A stretch of 37,388 nt of DNA from the NCBI GenBank assembly GCA_949840935.1, contig CATKXX010000029.1, forward strand, positions 1-37,388, in the 5' to 3' direction. The notes beneath the pieces are model-generated. The model searched no databases and was not told where the DNA came from. It worked only from the letters and a program-made list of their open reading frames with translations. This DNA comes from an uncultured Acetatifactor sp. GTDB taxonomy: Bacteria > Bacillota > Clostridia > Lachnospirales > Lachnospiraceae. Of the stretch, positions 1 through 7,988 are shown one piece after another. The position numbers were made by a program, and so were the translations under genes. Positions within the stretch are counted from its first letter, which is position 1; the number at the start of each line of letters is the position of its first letter.

Positions 1-2
1 GC

Positions 3-98
3 CGTGTGGTCTATTCACGCTGCCCGGACGTACAACAGGATATGGTGAAAGAGGATAAAAATATGCTGAAAAATAAATTTGTCCCTGCACAAATATAA
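3..98 (+). CDS. 3' end of an unknown gene (partial)
   Basis: An open frame enters from the left edge and stops with TAA at 96-98, giving about 31 residues of a charged, hydrophilic C-terminus that ends in VPAQI. It is the longest of the three forward frames here and its codons look ordinary for the window. Nothing in it identifies a family. The other two forward frames stop at about positions 48 and 58, so this is only the best guess at the upstream gene. The promoter of the next gene starts right after its stop. Confidence 0.4.
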   Translation, partial: RVVYSRCPDVQQDMVKEDKNMLKNKFVPAQI

Positions 99-127
99 TT
101 GTAATTCCCATTTTTATGTGATAAAAT
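99..127 (+). promoter_or_regulatory. Promoter upstream of the zinc-ribbon membrane protein gene
   Basis: A -35 box TTGTAA (99-104) and a -10 box TAAAAT (122-127) are separated by exactly 17 bases. A TG one base upstream of the -10 makes it an extended -10. The surrounding DNA is AT-rich compared with the flanking genes. The downstream start codon is at 212, so the leader would be about 78 nt. Assigned from sequence pattern only. Confidence 0.55.
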
Positions 128-211
128 TAATTTATCTGTTTAATTGGAGGCAGGTATACAGAAGTAAATCGTGAAATTACGGTGCTGCTCTGGCAGCGGA
201 GGGGAGAGAAG

Positions 212-1186
212 ATGAGTAAACAGACAGATCATTATTCAGCGCTGGCATCGGCGCTGGGACTCCGGTATGACAAAGGAAACAATGTCTTATATGGACAGAA
301 GGACGGCTATGACCTGATTATTTATGCCGGGGATACCGACATGCCTTATCTGTTGTCCGTACATACCGCGGCAAAAAACGCATATGGAACAAGCCTTTCC
401 AAGGAACAGCTGAAAGATGTTCCCAAGAGAGTGACGCAGCTGGGCTCGTGTACCCAGAACGGCAATGATTTTGTAGTAACGATCAACACCGGGATAGGCA
501 GGAGGGTGAAGCAGGAGAAGCTGAATTCCAACATGGCCGGGGGCATTGCCGGTTTTACGGCATATCTGCGTGAAAATGGTTTTAATCCCTGCTGCAGTAT
601 CTGCGGGAGGGAGGAGATGGTCTCAGGGCATCAGGCTGAGGGGGCCTATTGTCATCTCTGTGCAGGATGTGAGACTTCCATGCGCGAAAGGCTTTCCACC
701 GCAAGACAGAACCAGAAGCGTGAGAATGTAATAGCCGGCATTGTGGGGGCACTGCTGGGATCCCTGTTGGGAGTGCTGTGTATCGTGCTGCTGAGTCAGC
801 TGGGATATGTGGCGGCGCTGTCGGGCGTGATCATGGCGGTGGGCGTATTGAAGGGCTATGAACTCCTGGGCGGGAGGCTGACGAAAAAGGGTATTGTCAT
901 ATGCGTGCTGATCATGCTGGGCATGACTTATTTTGGAGACAGGCTGGACTGGGCTATCCTGCTTTTCAGGGAAGGCGGCGGCGCAGAGGCAGGCTATACG
1001 GTGTTTGAGTGCTACCGGCTGGTGCCCCAGGCAATCTCCACGGAAATGATAGATGTTACCGCTTACATATTCAATCTGCTTTTGATCTATGCTTTCCTGC
1101 TGCTGGGCGCGGTGCCTACAATCCGCAACAGGATCAAGGAGAAGAAAAAGGAAGGCCGGATGGTGAAAATAGGTTCGGCTCAGTAG
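212..1186 (+). CDS. Zinc-ribbon-like membrane protein of unknown function
   Basis: A 324-residue protein. The start is ATG 212, preceded by GGGGAGAGAAG; an in-frame ATG at 182 has no such site. Residues 1-120 form a soluble N-terminal part. A cysteine cluster follows at about residues 127-155 (CCSICG, then CHLCAGC), with the spacing of a zinc ribbon. After it come two or three hydrophobic segments (about residues 180-250) and one more near residues 295-315, ending in a lysine-rich tail. It would sit in the cytoplasmic membrane with the metal-binding part probably in the cytosol. I do not recognise the family. The next gene (ComFB family) follows after 64 bases on the same strand, so the two may be co-transcribed. 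Confidence 0.75.
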   Translation: MSKQTDHYSALASALGLRYDKGNNVLYGQKDGYDLIIYAGDTDMPYLLSVHTAAKNAYGTSLSKEQLKDVPKRVTQLGSCTQNGNDFVVTINTGIGRRVKQEKLNSNMAGGIAGFTAYLRENGFNPCCSICGREEMVSGHQAEGAYCHLCAGCETSMRERLSTARQNQKRENVIAGIVGALLGSLLGVLCIVLLSQLGYVAALSGVIMAVGVLKGYELLGGRLTKKGIVICVLIMLGMTYFGDRLDWAILLFREGGGAEAGYTVFECYRLVPQAISTEMIDVTAYIFNLLLIYAFLLLGAVPTIRNRIKEKKKEGRMVKIGSAQ

Positions 1187-1250
1187 TGAGGGCTTTTATC
1201 CTTAATAAACTTGATGTGGTTGTGGAAAAGCGATTGAAAGAGGTAAAAAT

Positions 1251-1607
1251 ATGACGGGACTGATAAACTTAATGGAAGAAACAGTACTGAAGAAGATTGA
1301 CCAGCTGTGGCCGGGCACGAATTATTGTAAATGTGAACAGTGCAGAATGGATATAGCGACGTATGCGTTGAACCGCCTGCCTGCACAGTACGTGCAGTCA
1401 TTGAAGGGAAAGGTGCTGTACCGCTTTGAATCCAATCAGATGCAAAGGGATATTGAGGTTACGGTAGCTGTGGGCCAGGGAATAGAAATCGTAGGGAAAT
1501 CGCCACATAAGAATGCGCAGGCCAATATAAGGGAGGCTGCGGGAACAAAGGAGGCCGCCGCAGGAGCTGCAGGCACCGGGGAAGCAGTTGCAGAAGGGGC
1601 ACATTGA
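1251..1607 (+). CDS. ComFB-family protein
   Basis: A 118-residue protein; ATG 1251 follows an AGAGGT ribosome site. Residues 1-85 match the late-competence ComFB family: the N-terminal ..LMEETV.. helix, the cysteine motif C26-x-C28-x-x-C31, and the conserved DIATYALNRLPAQYV stretch. The last 35 residues are a low-complexity Ala/Gly/Glu tail. ComFB was first known from the Bacillus comF operon, but homologues occur in many motile or non-competent bacteria, and some have been reported to bind cyclic dinucleotides. No comFA or comFC is nearby, so a competence role is doubtful. It lies 42 bases before the tandem hemerythrin gene on the same strand, and the shared context suggests a signalling role. 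Family call firm; function open. Confidence 0.85.
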   Translation: MTGLINLMEETVLKKIDQLWPGTNYCKCEQCRMDIATYALNRLPAQYVQSLKGKVLYRFESNQMQRDIEVTVAVGQGIEIVGKSPHKNAQANIREAAGTKEAAAGAAGTGEAVAEGAH

Positions 1608-1649
1608 GTATTGCAGCGGCAGGGAAAAGATTTTGGGAGGATGGAGAGC

Positions 1650-2474
1650 ATGTTTGAATTTACGGAGGACTGTCTGACCGGGATAGAGCAGATTGACGAG
1701 GAACACAGGTATCTGTTTGAGCTGCTGAACAGGGCTCATGAGCTTGCAGCTGTGGAATATCACAGTGACTACTACCAGCAGATCAAGGATATCCTCGCGG
1801 AGCTGGATCGTTACGCGGAGGAGCATTTTGCCCATGAGGAAGCGTACATGACGCAGATACGTGATCCGGAGCTGATACTCCAACGTACCCAGCATGCCTT
1901 TTTCCGGGAGAAGATTCTGGATTTTGACTTTGCCGACATTGACGGCGCGGAGGAGCAGAAGCGTGTACTTTTGGAGCTTGTGGCATTTCTTGCCAGATGG
2001 CTGTATCATCATATTTTAAGCAGCGATATCATGATCGGAAAGCTTCCGCCCCTGGAGGAATGGATGATCCGGGAGAACCCCTGTGAGTTTACGGAGGAAT
2101 ACCTGACCGGTGTGGAGCTGATTGACAGGGAGCATGAAACACTGTTTGGAATTGTAGACAGGGCGAACCATCTGATCAAATCCTTTGACGCATCCTCCGG
2201 CTATGACAGGATTGCGCAGATATTGGATGAATTGAAAAATTATACTAAGGAACACTTCGGCGATGAAGAGGAGTACATGGAGAGCATTCATTATGAGGGG
2301 CTCGAAGCGCAGAAGCGCGCCCATGCGGCTTTTATCGACAAGCTGGAGAATATCGACCTGAATGCGGTGGATGATGATCCACAGAAATATCTGCAGGAGC
2401 TGATCGAATTCCTGCTGGGATGGCTGATCAATCATATCCTGTACACGGATAAAAAGATACCAAATGGAAAGTAA
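1650..2474 (+). CDS. Tandem bacteriohemerythrin-like protein (two domains)
   Basis: A 274-residue protein built of two hemerythrin-like four-helix bundles, about residues 1-135 and 145-272. ATG 1650 lies nine bases after GGAGG; ATG 1641 abuts that site and is less likely. Domain 1 has H19, H59, E63, H82, an HH pair near 120-121 and D126. Domain 2 has the matching H162, the HFGDEE motif, a late His and an Asp. Hemerythrins bind a di-iron centre that takes up O2 or senses oxygen or redox state. In both domains the first His of the usual HxxxH iron-ligand pair on helix 3 is replaced by Gln (LQRTQH and AQKRAH), so the iron site may be altered. No signal peptide, so it is cytoplasmic. Confidence 0.88.
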   Translation: MFEFTEDCLTGIEQIDEEHRYLFELLNRAHELAAVEYHSDYYQQIKDILAELDRYAEEHFAHEEAYMTQIRDPELILQRTQHAFFREKILDFDFADIDGAEEQKRVLLELVAFLARWLYHHILSSDIMIGKLPPLEEWMIRENPCEFTEEYLTGVELIDREHETLFGIVDRANHLIKSFDASSGYDRIAQILDELKNYTKEHFGDEEEYMESIHYEGLEAQKRAHAAFIDKLENIDLNAVDDDPQKYLQELIEFLLGWLINHILYTDKKIPNGK

Positions 2475-2621
2475 GTATACGGAGGCATTTTCAGGGTGAT
2501 TCAGAGGCGTCTGCACGGAGGTATTTCCGGCAGGTGCTTTTCCGCGTACAGGATAAGAAGGCGGCTTACTGTGGGACATGTTCCAGGGCCGGTTTGGATA
2601 ATAATAAAGAAAGGCAGTGTG

Positions 2622-3947
2622 ATGCAAATGATTTATAACGTGCTGGAGTATGGTGCAGAGGGTGACGGTGTGTCCAATGATACCTGCCCTATTCAGAGGG
2701 CCATTGACGACTGCTCGTCCGCAGGAGGCGGGAGGGTGCTGCTTCCCGGCGGCCATGTCTACCGCAGCGGTTCCCTGGTGTTAAAGTCCGATGTGGAGCT
2801 GCATCTGGAAATGGGAGCTGTCTTGAAGGGCAGCGACTGCCTGGAGGATTATAACCTTTTTGGCGTGCAGCGCTCAGCGTTGAAGGAGGTGGATACGCCT
2901 ACCTATAATAAATGTGATTACACAGGAAAGCCGACTCTCTATTTCCTGTACGGGAAGGACTGTGAGAATGTTGCCGTCACAGGGCTGGGCAGGATAGACG
3001 GCAACGAGGGCATTTTTTATGGCAATGTCAGCCCGTGGCATATTGACGGGGCCTTTTACCCCAGGGTGCCGCTGCTGTATCTGGAGAATGTCTCCCATCT
3101 GACACTGCACCATATCACCCTTACCGGGAGCGCCTTCTGGACGACCCATCTGGTGGGCTGCAGCGATGTGCTCATCGACGGGATCCGCATTCTGAATAAC
3201 CTTCGTCTCGCCAATTGTGACGGTATCGACCCTGACCATTGCAGGGATGTCAGGATTACAAATTGTCATATCCAATGCGCCGATGACTGTATTGTATTTA
3301 AAAATACGGCAGGCGCAATGGAATACGGCCCCTGCGAAAACATTGTGGTTTCCGGCTGCACCCTGATTTCCACCAGCGCGGCGGTGAAATTCGGCTCGGA
3401 AAGCGAGGCGCCCTTCCGCAATATCACGGTGGAAAACTGCTGCATCAGCCGCACCAACAGGGCGGTGTCCCTGCAGCTCAGGGACAGGGGATGCATTGAA
3501 AATGTGATCTTTTCCAATCTCAATATTGACACGAGATTGTTCTCCACAGAGCATTGGTGGGGCAAGGCGGAGCCTATAGCCATCACTGCTGTAAGGCGGA
3601 ATGAGGATACAGAGACAGGGTATATTCGCAATATCCGTTTCCAAAATATCAATGCTTACGGCGAAAACGGTATCCTGATCTATGGGGACGAAACGAAAAA
3701 CATCAGGAATATTTCCTTTGAAAACGTGCACATTCACCTGGCAAAAAAGACGGAGTGGCCGAAGCATTATCACGATCTGCGGCCCAACATCGGGAATACG
3801 ATACTGGAAGATTCCCTGCGGGTCATCTATGCCAGGAATGCCCGGGACATTTCCTTCAAGGGTTTTTCCTACGAGGTGGATCCCGACATGGCAGAGGAAA
3901 TCAGGGAGGCGGTCTCCATAGAAGACTGCGACAATACAGCCTTATAG
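2622..3947 (+). CDS. Divergent glycoside hydrolase family 28 (pectinase-like) enzyme
   Basis: A 441-residue right-handed beta-helix protein. ATG 2622 follows a weak AAAGAAAGG site; the open frame extends upstream to 2496, but without family similarity. The N-terminus (YGAEGDG...NDTCPIQRAID) is the usual GH28 opening. The catalytic aspartates are present: D200 in NCDGIDPDHC and D221-D222 in ADDC. The GHG motif is replaced by SAAVKFGSE and the RIK motif by SLQ, so the residues that normally grip galacturonate are missing. Such divergent GH28 proteins may cut other pectin linkages, for example in rhamnogalacturonan; that is inference. There is no signal peptide, so it should act on imported oligosaccharides. 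It stands alone, 147 bases after the hemerythrin gene and convergent with tetR. Confidence 0.85.
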   Translation: MQMIYNVLEYGAEGDGVSNDTCPIQRAIDDCSSAGGGRVLLPGGHVYRSGSLVLKSDVELHLEMGAVLKGSDCLEDYNLFGVQRSALKEVDTPTYNKCDYTGKPTLYFLYGKDCENVAVTGLGRIDGNEGIFYGNVSPWHIDGAFYPRVPLLYLENVSHLTLHHITLTGSAFWTTHLVGCSDVLIDGIRILNNLRLANCDGIDPDHCRDVRITNCHIQCADDCIVFKNTAGAMEYGPCENIVVSGCTLISTSAAVKFGSESEAPFRNITVENCCISRTNRAVSLQLRDRGCIENVIFSNLNIDTRLFSTEHWWGKAEPIAITAVRRNEDTETGYIRNIRFQNINAYGENGILIYGDETKNIRNISFENVHIHLAKKTEWPKHYHDLRPNIGNTILEDSLRVIYARNARDISFKGFSYEVDPDMAEEIREAVSIEDCDNTAL

Positions 3948-3996
3948 GGATGGGGGATGGCAGGATAGGCTGAGGTTCCTTTGCCGGATACAGCCT

Positions 3997-4707
3997 CTAT
4001 GTCAGATCCAGTCCCCGCACCAGCATTTTGCTGCACATCTTCGCCATTTCGGCGGGGCTGCGGGGGGCGGGATGGTACAGCCAGGTCTCGATGACGCCGA
4101 TGCAGCCGGAGGTCACAAAGGATTCCGCGTAATCGTAGACACAGGCCCATTCCCTTTGTGCCAGGACATGATAAAGCCGGGTATTGACAAGTTCCTTCAG
4201 GCGGTTCACAAAACTCCTGTCGCCGTGGGGGCCCATCATGACTCTGGAAAGCTCGCGGTGCCGTTCCAGGAAGGAGAAAATGTCCAGCAGCACAGCCTCC
4301 GGTGAATGGCATCCTGCGTCCTGGCGGAAGGAACGATCCAGGATTTCATTAAATTCCACAAACAGTTCGTCCTCCATCTGCTCCAGTATGTCGTAGATGT
4401 CGTTATAGTGCAGGTAGAAGGTTCCCCGGTTGATATCCGCCAGATCGGACAGTTCCCTGACGGAGATATTCTTGATATCCTTCTCACTCATCAGCCTCAC
4501 AAGACTCTGCTGAAGCAGGGTCTGAGTCCGGCGGATCCGCCTGTCAACAGGCTTTTTCCGGGAGGTGCCGGAGTATCCCGAGTCTTCTCCCGGAGCCGCC
4601 TTTTCTACGGTGTTCCTTTCCAGAGAGGCTTTATCCGCAGTGACCTTTTCCGCAGCAGTCTCATCTACCAGCTTATTTCCCATATTGTTTTTTCTGTCTT
4701 TTTCCAT
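3997..4707 (-). CDS. TetR/AcrR-family transcriptional regulator
   Basis: A 236-residue regulator. The start is ATG at 4707, preceded by an AAAGGAGG site; the frame continues further upstream without one. Residues 1-50 are a charged, Lys/Glu-rich extension, unusual for the family. A TetR DNA-binding domain follows at about residues 55-105 (RRTQTLLQQSLVRLM, then ISVRELSDLADINRGTFYLHY). The C-terminal half is an alpha-helical ligand-binding and dimer domain. It is divergent from the MMPL transporter operon, the usual arrangement for a TetR repressor of an efflux or export system, and the near-palindrome at 4942-4955 in the shared region is a candidate operator. The ligand cannot be told from sequence. 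Confidence 0.9.
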   Translation of the reverse strand: MEKDRKNNMGNKLVDETAAEKVTADKASLERNTVEKAAPGEDSGYSGTSRKKPVDRRIRRTQTLLQQSLVRLMSEKDIKNISVRELSDLADINRGTFYLHYNDIYDILEQMEDELFVEFNEILDRSFRQDAGCHSPEAVLLDIFSFLERHRELSRVMMGPHGDRSFVNRLKELVNTRLYHVLAQREWACVYDYAESFVTSGCIGVIETWLYHPAPRSPAEMAKMCSKMLVRGLDLT

Positions 4708-4737
4708 GATGTCCTCCTTTATCAGGCTGTTCTGCCC

Positions 4738-4894
4738 GAGTGTGTTTGAAAAATCATTCCCTCGGTCTGAAATCCCCATTTAGCGGCCTGCAGCGCCTCA
4801 AATTGGCCAATGCAGCCCTACGCCTCACAAATCGGGGCTTTCATCCCACAAAGTGTGACGCACAGCCCAAGGAAAGCACTTTTCAAACACGCTC
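4738..4894. repeat. MITE-like imperfect palindromic element
   Basis: An element of about 157 bp with 15-base inverted ends, GAGTGTGTTTGAAAA at 4738-4752 and TTTTCAAACACGCTC at 4880-4894, matching at 14 of 15 positions. Inside, the arms stay partly complementary: CCCTCGG...CTGAAATCCCC on the left against the complement of GGGGCTTTCATC...CAGCCCAAGG on the right. An exact ATTGGCCAAT palindrome (4802-4811) lies near the centre. It carries no convincing gene. The terminal motif recurs once more, at 37213-37225. It lies in the untranslated leader side of tetR, about 30 bases upstream of the tetR start codon. Confidence 0.55.
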
Positions 4895-4941
4895 GCAAAA
4901 AAATAACTTTCTCCTGCTATACTCGACAAAACAAGTCATGA

Positions 4942-4955
4942 ATGTTCATAAACAT
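4942..4955. promoter_or_regulatory. Candidate TetR operator (near-palindrome)
   Basis: ATGTTCATAAACAT is self-complementary at 12 of 14 positions and lies between the divergent tetR and MMPL genes. It sits about 20 bases upstream of a TTGACA hexamer (4960-4965). TetR-type repressors usually bind such short palindromes near their own divergent promoter. No second copy is seen in the window. Confidence 0.45.
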
Positions 4956-4977
4956 ACATTTGACATAAAACTGTTTA

Positions 4978-5005
4978 TTGCCTTTTCCTCTATATTTATT
5001 ATAAT
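4978..5005 (+). promoter_or_regulatory. Candidate promoter of the MMPL-GLUG operon
   Basis: A perfect -10 hexamer TATAAT (5000-5005) has a partial -35 box TTGCCT (4978-4983) 16 bases upstream. The region is strongly AT-rich. A better -35 hexamer, TTGACA at 4960-4965, has no acceptable -10 at normal spacing. The transcript would have a leader of about 135 nt before ATG 5148. Confidence 0.4.
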
Positions 5006-5147
5006 ATCACTAGATAAAAAAATCAACACTTGTCAATAAATGTACAATCAGACGGCTTATGAACAATTTGTTTTATATAGCAAGCGTCCGGGCTGCAGCA
5101 TGGTTGACAGGGGCAGGGATTGCGGAGAATCCCGGAAAGAGGAGACG

Positions 5148-7988
5148 ATGGAAAAGGAGAAGCAGAATAACTCATTTATGATGAAGCTTTCCACCCTGAT
5201 CGTGGATAAGCGGAAGGGCTTTTATCTTGTTTTTATTATGCTGATCATATTCAGCGTACTTTCCATGAACAAGGTAAAAGTCAACAATGACCTGACCACT
5301 TATCTGCCGGATACCACGGAGACCAGGCAGGGGCTGGATCTGATGGATGAACAGTTCATTACCTACGGTACGGCCCGCATCATGGTATGTAACGTGACAC
5401 TTAAGGAAGCGGAGCGGCTGGCCCCCCTGATCGAGGAGATGGAAGGGGTCAGTATGCTGGATTTCGACGAGGGAAATTATCATGACATGGAGGCCTTGTT
5501 TGAAGTCACCTTTGCCGGGGAGGCGGACGAGGAGGAGACTCTGGAATACCTGAACGGAGTGCTGGGGGAATTGTCCGGCTATGATGTCTATTATACCTCC
5601 GATATCGGCCAGGAGGAAAGGGACGCTTCGGATCTGGACAATGATATGATCGTCATCCTGATACTGGCGGGGGTTGTGATCGTGGCGGTGCTGCTCTTTA
5701 CTTCCACTACTTATGCGGAAATCCCGGTATTTCTCATGACCTTTATCACGGCGGCCATCCTGAATAAGGGCACGAATTACTGGTTTGGCACCATCAGCTT
5801 TGTGACCAATTCCATTGCGGTAGTGCTGCAGCTGGCTCTGGCGGTGGATTACGCCATCATTCTCTGCCATCGTTTTATGGAGGAGCACGAGGACAAGGAC
5901 GCCAGGGAGGCGGTGATCGTGGCGCTGAGCAAGGCCATCCCGGAGATTTCGTCCAGTTCCCTGACTACGGTGTCCGGCATGATCGCAATGATGTTCATGC
6001 AGTTTCGGATCGGATACGATATGGGTATCGTGCTGGCGAAGGCCATTGTGCTCAGCCTGGTCTCCGTATTCTTCCTGATGCCCGGCCTGCTCCTTACATT
6101 TGCCAGGGCCATTGATAATTCCCATCATAAGAGCTTTGTGCCGAAGATCACAATGGTGGGAAAATTCTGTGTACATACCCGCTATATTGTGCCCCCGATC
6201 CTGATCGTGGTGGTGGTCGTGGCGGCGGTATTGTCCGGCAGGGCGGAGTATGTTTATGATGTAAACACGCTGGAGGCCAATAAGATGAGTGCAAACCGCT
6301 TCTCTGTCAGCATGGTGAACCGGGAGTTTGGCACCATCAACCAGCTGGCTGTGATCGTGCCCAACGGGGATTATGAGCGGGAGGCCCGGGCGCTGAAAGC
6401 GTTGGAAACCATGGAGGAGGTTGACTCCTGTATGGGCCTTGCCAATATTGAGGCCATGGACGGCTATATCCTGACTCAGCAGCTCTCTCCCAGGGAGTTT
6501 TCCGAGCTCATTGACATGGATATAGAGATTGCAAATCTCCTGTATTCGGCCTATGCAGTGAATGAGAGCAATTACGGCGCGCTGATCAGCGGGGTCAGTG
6601 ATTACAGGGTGCCACTGATCGACATATTCCTGTTTATCTATGACCAGAAGGAAAGCGGCAATATTACCCTGGAGGATGACCTGGAGGAGACTCTGACGGA
6701 TGCCTATTCCCAGATCAGCATTGCGAAGGATCAGCTGCTGGGAGAGGATTGCAGCCGCTTTGTCCTGGAGCTGTCGGTGCCTGTGGAGGGAGAGGAGACC
6801 TACGCGGCGTTGGAGAGGATTCGGAATACCGTAGCGCAGTATTATAATTATGAAGATATTTACCTGGTGGGAAATTCTACCAGTGACAAGGATCTGAGCA
6901 CCTCCTTTGGGCTGGACAATACGATCATCACCGTCCTGACGGCGCTGTTTGTCATGATCATCCTGTTGTTTACCTTCCAGTCCGCGGGCCTTCCCGTGCT
7001 GCTGGTGTTGACGATCCAGGGCAGTATCTGGATGAACTTTTCCATGCCCTATCTGCAGAGCGAACCGGTGTATTTCCTGGGGTATCTGGTAGTGTCCGCC
7101 ATACAGATGGGAGCTACCATTGATTACGCTATTGTGATCACCAGCCGCTATATGGAGCTGAAAACCTATATGCCCATCAAGGAGGCCATTGTGGAGACGC
7201 TGAACCAGGCGTTCCCCACCATTGTCACCAGCGGTTCCATGCTGGTGGCAGCAGGCTTTATCATCAGCAATGTATCCTCCAACGCTGTGGTGGCAGCTAT
7301 CGGGCTTGCGCTGGGGAGAGGGACTCTGACTTCCATTGCGCTGGTGCTCCTGGCACTGCCTCAGACGCTGCTGATCGGGGACATTATCATTGAAAAGACA
7401 GCGTTCACATTAAAGAGGGATCTGGTGAAGCCCCTGCCGTCCGGCGGGAGAATCCGCATGAATGGGCACATCAAGGGTTATGTGAACGGCGTGGTTGACG
7501 GGGAATTCTTTGGCGTGATCGACGGAGAGATGGGGGCTGTGATCCGGGCGAAGGATACGGTGGAGAAGCTGGATTCGGACGGCCGGGAGGAGCTTCCGGC
7601 GCTGGAAGCTGTGGAGGAGGCTCCGGCGGAGGAAGAAAGATCGGAAACCGGGGAGGGCAGGAAGGCTCCGGCGGTGGAAGAGAAAAAGGAAGCCGGGGAG
7701 GCCAGGAAGGCTCCGGCGGAAACGGACGCCCCGGCGAATGCAGAGGAGGGGGCAGATGTCCCGCAGGAAACGGCGGCGGATGCTTCCGCAAACGGCATAC
7801 AGGATCATAAGGGGCGGGGCCGGAACGGAATGTCCCGCAGGAAAACGGGAAATGCCAAAGGCCGGAGACAGAAGGCCGGGGATGCCGCCCGGGAAACTGC
7901 CGGCGAAGGGCAGGAAACAGGAGAGGACGTGGGGGAGGCTGCACAGGGCGAACCCACTCGCAGCGGAGAAGCAGGAGGTGACAGATAA
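5148..7988 (+). CDS. MMPL/RND-superfamily membrane transporter
   Basis: A 946-residue transporter. ATG 5148 follows AAGAGGAG; the frame opens upstream at 5040 without a ribosome site. It has the two-fold MMPL layout: TM1 at about residues 25-43, an extracytoplasmic domain, a helix bundle, then a repeat of the same. The proton-relay motif DYA occurs in each half (VDYAII near residue 234, IDYAIV near 658). Relatives export lipids, siderophores or hydrophobic compounds. After the last helix, residues 765-800 show a G-x-I/V periodic stretch (HIKGYVNGVVDGEFFGVIDG). An Ala/Glu/Lys-rich low-complexity tail of nearly 150 residues follows, with repeated EARKAPA-like units; this tail is unusual. The stop overlaps the next start (TAATG), so the two products are translationally coupled. 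Substrate unknown. Confidence 0.9.
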   Translation: MEKEKQNNSFMMKLSTLIVDKRKGFYLVFIMLIIFSVLSMNKVKVNNDLTTYLPDTTETRQGLDLMDEQFITYGTARIMVCNVTLKEAERLAPLIEEMEGVSMLDFDEGNYHDMEALFEVTFAGEADEEETLEYLNGVLGELSGYDVYYTSDIGQEERDASDLDNDMIVILILAGVVIVAVLLFTSTTYAEIPVFLMTFITAAILNKGTNYWFGTISFVTNSIAVVLQLALAVDYAIILCHRFMEEHEDKDAREAVIVALSKAIPEISSSSLTTVSGMIAMMFMQFRIGYDMGIVLAKAIVLSLVSVFFLMPGLLLTFARAIDNSHHKSFVPKITMVGKFCVHTRYIVPPILIVVVVVAAVLSGRAEYVYDVNTLEANKMSANRFSVSMVNREFGTINQLAVIVPNGDYEREARALKALETMEEVDSCMGLANIEAMDGYILTQQLSPREFSELIDMDIEIANLLYSAYAVNESNYGALISGVSDYRVPLIDIFLFIYDQKESGNITLEDDLEETLTDAYSQISIAKDQLLGEDCSRFVLELSVPVEGEETYAALERIRNTVAQYYNYEDIYLVGNSTSDKDLSTSFGLDNTIITVLTALFVMIILLFTFQSAGLPVLLVLTIQGSIWMNFSMPYLQSEPVYFLGYLVVSAIQMGATIDYAIVITSRYMELKTYMPIKEAIVETLNQAFPTIVTSGSMLVAAGFIISNVSSNAVVAAIGLALGRGTLTSIALVLLALPQTLLIGDIIIEKTAFTLKRDLVKPLPSGGRIRMNGHIKGYVNGVVDGEFFGVIDGEMGAVIRAKDTVEKLDSDGREELPALEAVEEAPAEEERSETGEGRKAPAVEEKKEAGEARKAPAETDAPANAEEGADVPQETAADASANGIQDHKGRGRNGMSRRKTGNAKGRRQKAGDAARETAGEGQETGEDVGEAAQGEPTRSGEAGGDR

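Noticed and set aside
2874..3773. A 299-codon minus-strand frame opposite the first GH28 gene
   Set aside because: The plus frame has clear GH28 motifs; the minus frame has no ribosome site or recognisable domain.
4740..5039. A 99-codon plus-strand frame between tetR and the MMPL gene
   Set aside because: It runs through the palindromic element and the AT-rich promoter region and lacks a ribosome site; non-coding.
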